Source: an uncultured Asticcacaulis sp.
Lineage (GTDB): Bacteria > Pseudomonadota > Alphaproteobacteria > Caulobacterales > Caulobacteraceae
DNA: 32,144 bases
Reading direction: 5' to 3'
Assembly: GCA_946480125.1 (NCBI GenBank)
Contig: CAMLIY010000009.1
Coordinates: forward strand, 1 to 32,144
The notes under the pieces were generated by a model. It saw nothing but the letters and a program-made list of their open reading frames with translations. It did no database searches and was not told the DNA's origin. Below are positions 28,760 to 32,144 of this stretch, piece by piece (the first letter of the stretch is position 1; each line of letters starts with the position of its first letter). The translations under genes and the position numbers were made by a program.

Positions 28760-30948
28760 TCGCGAACGCCTTCTGTAAAGCCAGGCGCCGGAGTTACAGG
28801 CAGGTCAAACTCGATCCGGCCGCCGGCTGTGAGGTTTTTAAGGTGGAGTTTGCCGCTCATTTGACTGATCCTGTCTGCCATGCTTTTGAGTCCCTGGCCG
28901 CTGGAGTGTCCGTCGAGCACAGCAGCCGGAAAGCCGGAGCCATTGTCTTCCAGACACCCTGTCAGGGCTTGTCCGTCAAAGCGGAACATCGCCGTCACGC
29001 AGGTGGCGCGAGCATGTTTGATGATGTTGGTAATGCCCTCCCGAACGATCGAAGCCAGGGCCTTTTTATGCAGCGCCGACAGTTCAATGAACGGAGCGTC
29101 TTCGGGCCATAGCGGCCAGTCGAGCGTAATATTGGCCGCGTCCAGTCGCCGGACAGCCTCATGCCGCATTTCAGCCAGTGTGCGATCCAGGGGCGCGCGT
29201 TCGTTGATGAGCGCGGCGGCAATTTCACGGATGTCGTTCAGGGCGCCGTAAATGAAAGGGCGCGAGGCTTCATCCGCCACGATCAGGCCGGAAACCAGTT
29301 TGGCCCCGACATCATCGTGCAGATCCTGTGCCAGGCGCTGACGTTGTTCGGCGGCGCCGCGCTCATAGGCGCCCAGCCCCTTGGCCGCCTCACGGGATAA
29401 CCGCAGAATGTGATCTACAAGATCAATATGTCGTGGCGCAAACAGGCCGCGTCCGGATTGCGGATAGGACAATTGAAGCGACGGCGTGTCCAGATGACCC
29501 GGCACAAAGAGATGGAGTCCGTTCTCGTCCATATGGGTTTCACCTACGGAGACGGGAGAGGGCAAAATCGTTAGCGGAACAAACAGTTTTTGCAGCAGAT
29601 CGCGCCACTGAGACTGGCGTTGTGCTGCCTCTGGTGCGAAGGCCATCTCCAGAACATGACTGAAAAGTTCGTTTTCACTCATGCTATTCGAACGGACAAA
29701 ACGCCGCCAAAGCAGATCACGCAACGGCAAGTAACCGAAGGCGACAATCAGCAAGGCCAGGGCCATGGCGGTTTTTTGCGCCAAGCCCGCCAGATAGATC
29801 AGAGCGGCATCGAGGGAAACGAACAAAAGGGCGGCGACCATGAAGAAAAATATGCGTAAGGCCCAGTCGCCCACTTCGAACAAGCGAAAGCGGGCGACCC
29901 CTACCGCGATGCCCACGTAAAGGATCAGGAAGCTCAGGAATATGTAGCTTTCCGGCATGGTCTGGAATTGGCCCATAAGCGCGTAAGCGGCGATCGTAAC
30001 GCACCACACGCCGCCGCTGCCAACGACCGCCAGTCCCAGCCAGACCAGGGAGGCGCGTAGATGGGGGGCACCTCTCGTATTATGAAATTGAAGGGCAACA
30101 AGACCCAGGGCGGCAACGACGACGAAGAAGCAAAAGACGATAATGCCACCGGGACCGCCGAGCAGGCGAAGCTGATCCAGGGCCAGAAGCGGTACGCCCG
30201 TAGCCATGAATATCCAGTATTGTCGATCGGATACGAGCGGTTTGGGAAAAAGAAGAAAAATGCCGACCGTTGTGAGGCCAAAAAGAATAGTGGCAAAATG
30301 ATTGAGCGTCGTCAGCGCCGATAGCATCACCGATGGCAGGGCCAGCGGTTGGGCAAAATCGGCGCTGCTTGAAACGGCGGCGATCAACATGCCCAGGCCG
30401 TTGGCGGCCAGAACCTGCGTCACCTTTTCCTTTGGTTTCAGGCACCACACCCATCCGCCGACCAGGAAGGCAGTCAGCCCCACAACGAGCGCGACCCAAA
30501 AGCTGTTGTCGAGCCCGGAAAACCTGAGTGATGCAACCTTAACCTCTGCCTCAAAGGCAGGGCCCTCTGCGGGCTGAAGCCCCACCATGACGGTCGGGCC
30601 TTGTATAATATCGATGATCTGGTTCTGGCGTTCGAGATGGGCGTCCACCTGGCTGAAGGCGTCAAAGGCATCGATCTGCGTGACCAGATCTGACGCCTGG
30701 ATCAGGAAAGGGGCAGTCTGTCCTGGCCGTCGCAAACTGGCAACGGTCGAGGGGGGATGGCCGGGCACAGTCAATGTCAGGGTTTCATCGCCATGGCCCA
30801 AGCCCTCCAGCGTTTTCCCTTGCAGAGCCAATCCGAAGCTCAGGGCCGAGCTGACTATGGCGACCATGACAATGAACCATAATTTCCACACCCGGCGCCA
30901 TTGGGGAGCGAATATCCCTTTCAGATATGGAATGGAAAGGCTTTGCAA
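28756..30948 (-). CDS. Membrane sensor histidine kinase (HisKA_3 type)
   Basis: A 730-residue kinase. The first membrane segment (about 22-42) is followed by a periplasmic sensing stretch (about 43-148), then a block of some eight hydrophobic helices (about 150-412), a linker, and the kinase core: dimerisation/phosphoacceptor motif RLAQDLHDDVGAKL with His544, N-box VREGITNIIKHA with Asn641, and G-box EDNGSGFP. The layout resembles 7TMR-DISM sensors paired with NarL-type regulators. It overlaps its response regulator by 4 bp. The start is uncertain: the frame opens with TTG at 30948 directly after a run of eight T on the coding strand; a GTG at residue 20 is an alternative. The signal is unknown. 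Confidence 0.9.
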   Translation of the reverse strand: MQSLSIPYLKGIFAPQWRRVWKLWFIVMVAIVSSALSFGLALQGKTLEGLGHGDETLTLTVPGHPPSTVASLRRPGQTAPFLIQASDLVTQIDAFDAFSQVDAHLERQNQIIDIIQGPTVMVGLQPAEGPAFEAEVKVASLRFSGLDNSFWVALVVGLTAFLVGGWVWCLKPKEKVTQVLAANGLGMLIAAVSSSADFAQPLALPSVMLSALTTLNHFATILFGLTTVGIFLLFPKPLVSDRQYWIFMATGVPLLALDQLRLLGGPGGIIVFCFFVVVAALGLVALQFHNTRGAPHLRASLVWLGLAVVGSGGVWCVTIAAYALMGQFQTMPESYIFLSFLILYVGIAVGVARFRLFEVGDWALRIFFFMVAALLFVSLDAALIYLAGLAQKTAMALALLIVAFGYLPLRDLLWRRFVRSNSMSENELFSHVLEMAFAPEAAQRQSQWRDLLQKLFVPLTILPSPVSVGETHMDENGLHLFVPGHLDTPSLQLSYPQSGRGLFAPRHIDLVDHILRLSREAAKGLGAYERGAAEQRQRLAQDLHDDVGAKLVSGLIVADEASRPFIYGALNDIREIAAALINERAPLDRTLAEMRHEAVRRLDAANITLDWPLWPEDAPFIELSALHKKALASIVREGITNIIKHARATCVTAMFRFDGQALTGCLEDNGSGFPAAVLDGHSSGQGLKSMADRISQMSGKLHLKNLTAGGRIEFDLPVTPAPGFTEGVRE

Positions 30949-31019
30949 AAAAAAGTGCCCCGCTCAATGACTGATGAATCTACAAACCACTCATAACCCC
31001 GTTTTTTATTTCATTCATC

Positions 31020-31039
31020 CCCTCTGTTCAGAGGGTGAC
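31020..31039 (+). promoter_or_regulatory. Dyad element upstream of the exported-protein gene at 31114
   Basis: CCCTCTGTTCAGAGGGTGAC contains a near-perfect 16-bp palindrome (31020-31035). It matches the element at 28066-28085 in 17 of 20 positions and, like it, lies 16 nt before a -10-like hexamer (CATAGT, 31056-31061). It sits between the kinase gene (minus) and the exported-protein gene (plus), so it could control either or both. Confidence 0.62.
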
Positions 31040-31113
31040 GCTGAAAACCTGTCCCCATAGTCTGAGCACCATTGCCGATACACGCCGTAATTGATCAGAA
31101 TGGGGACTTAAAC

Positions 31114-32133
31114 GTGAAACGAATCCGCTTGCCAGCACTGGCGCTGCTGACCTTGGCTCTGGCCACCACAACCTTCCAGCCCGCTTTGGCCGAAAAAGCC
31201 GTTTCGATTCAAAAACCAATCGATTTCGATCCCAACGCCTCCCATGCGGCCGATGCCAATGCCTTGTTCTGGATGAATCAGGAAAATGGCGCCAGAGGCG
31301 TAAAGAAGGTCATCATGCCCTTCTTCCAGATCCAGTTCGTAGTGGATGCCCAGGCCAATGCCACCGGCGCCGGTGGCGCCCATTCCAAGACTGTGGTTCA
31401 CCTCGCCGGTCCGACGCCTGAGCAGATGCAGGCCATTACGGACGAGATATATGCCAGCTTTATTGCCGATCTTAAGGCGGCCGGACTTGAGGTTATATCG
31501 CCGGAAGAGGCGCGTGATTTCAGCGCCTATAATGAGATCATGGCGGCGGCGAAACCCTCTGGCCAGACGGTAAAAGGCATGAATTCGGTCAGCTCCGTCT
31601 TCTTTGCCCCGACGGGCATGAATTATTACTTCCTGCCGACCATGTTGCCCGATCTGGCCGGCGGTGGCTCCATGACAGCGGTCGGTAATGCCCAGATCGT
31701 TCGCAAGGAAGCGGACCTGATGACCCAGTCGGGTGCGGCGGTTATCGGATTTCGCGCGGTCGTCGATTTTGCTTCGCTGTCGGCCAGTGATCGTCGCGGC
31801 TTCCGGGCCCTGGCGCGCAATGCCAAGACCAAGGCCGAGTTCGGCCTTCTGATAAAACCGGCCGCGACCCAGGTTTTCCTCATAACCCCCAACGCCAAGG
31901 CGACCATGATCGATCCGCAAAATCGCCTGCGCCTGGAATTGCAGGCGCCCCTGATGATCGACAGCAACGCCATTCAGGCCACGGATGATAATCGCTCCAA
32001 AGGCCAGAAAACCGGTGAGATACTCGGCAACGCCATAAGCCTCATGGGAGGAGTGGGCATGAGCAAGACCAAGTCGTTCGATGTCGTCGTTGATCCGGCG
32101 CTTTCGCAGACTGATGTGACAGGCGCGCTTTAA
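31114..32133 (+). CDS. Exported protein of unknown function
   Basis: A 339-residue protein. The GTG at 31114 is chosen because GGGGA lies 7 bp upstream and a signal peptide (KRIRLPALALLTLALATTTF, cleavage near ALA-EK) follows; an upstream in-frame TTG at 31072 would bury the signal. The mature chain is mixed alpha/beta with repeated small residues (SLMGGVGMSKTKSFDVVVD near the end) and no cysteine. I recognise no family. It is divergent from the sensor kinase and carries the shared dyad promoter element, so it may be a target of the two-component system. The stop is followed by 11 bp to the window edge. Confidence 0.78.
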   Translation: MKRIRLPALALLTLALATTTFQPALAEKAVSIQKPIDFDPNASHAADANALFWMNQENGARGVKKVIMPFFQIQFVVDAQANATGAGGAHSKTVVHLAGPTPEQMQAITDEIYASFIADLKAAGLEVISPEEARDFSAYNEIMAAAKPSGQTVKGMNSVSSVFFAPTGMNYYFLPTMLPDLAGGGSMTAVGNAQIVRKEADLMTQSGAAVIGFRAVVDFASLSASDRRGFRALARNAKTKAEFGLLIKPAATQVFLITPNAKATMIDPQNRLRLELQAPLMIDSNAIQATDDNRSKGQKTGEILGNAISLMGGVGMSKTKSFDVVVDPALSQTDVTGAL

Positions 32134-32144
32134 GGTGTTTCCCA

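Overview
The window looks like chromosomal DNA from an alphaproteobacterium, probably a member of the Caulobacterales (Asticcacaulis- or Caulobacter-like). This rests on moderately high GC, three large TonB-dependent receptors, Tat-exported phospholipases C and TPR-sulfotransferases; no marker gene is present, so the genus is a guess. I saw no rRNA, tRNA, insertion sequence, prophage or CRISPR array.

The first 20 kb look like a system for scavenging phosphorus from lipids and phosphonates. Positions 1-4167 (minus strand) hold a tight operon: a Tat-exported phosphocholine-type phospholipase C (PLC1), an FAD amine oxidoreductase of the phosphonate-associated type, phosphonoacetaldehyde hydrolase (phnX), and the start of one more gene. 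Divergent from it are a PhnZ-like HD-domain oxygenase and a GntR/HutC regulator. The divergent promoter carries two copies of a TGGTATAGACCA operator that fit the HutC consensus GTnTAnAC. Closely related sites lie upstream of both following TonB receptors (6166-9030 and 9475-12360), inside leaders of about 210 nt that resemble each other. One GntR protein may therefore control outer-membrane uptake, lipid hydrolysis and C-P bond cleavage.

Downstream of the second receptor (12428-19644) lies a compact plus-strand gene string: sulfotransferase, Asp/Asn-hydroxylase-like dioxygenase, TPR-sulfotransferase, a second dioxygenase, a second Tat-exported phospholipase C and a Tat-exported purple acid phosphatase. 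Most junctions are 4-bp overlaps. Alternating sulfotransferases and hydroxylases joined to lipid-phosphate hydrolases form the least explained part of the window.

From 19802 to 26195 come a third TonB receptor with a periplasmic tyrosine/phosphoinositide-type phosphatase (minus strand), a divergent regulator built of two TetR units in one chain, and a TetR/SDR divergent pair with paired inverted operators. From 26344 to 32133 there is a sensor kinase/LuxR-type response regulator pair flanked by genes for exported proteins of unknown function (a small cysteine-containing protein, a Sel1-repeat protein and a 339-residue protein). The Sel1 gene and the 339-residue gene share a 20-bp dyad element at the same distance from a matching -10-like hexamer, so they are candidate targets of the two-component system.
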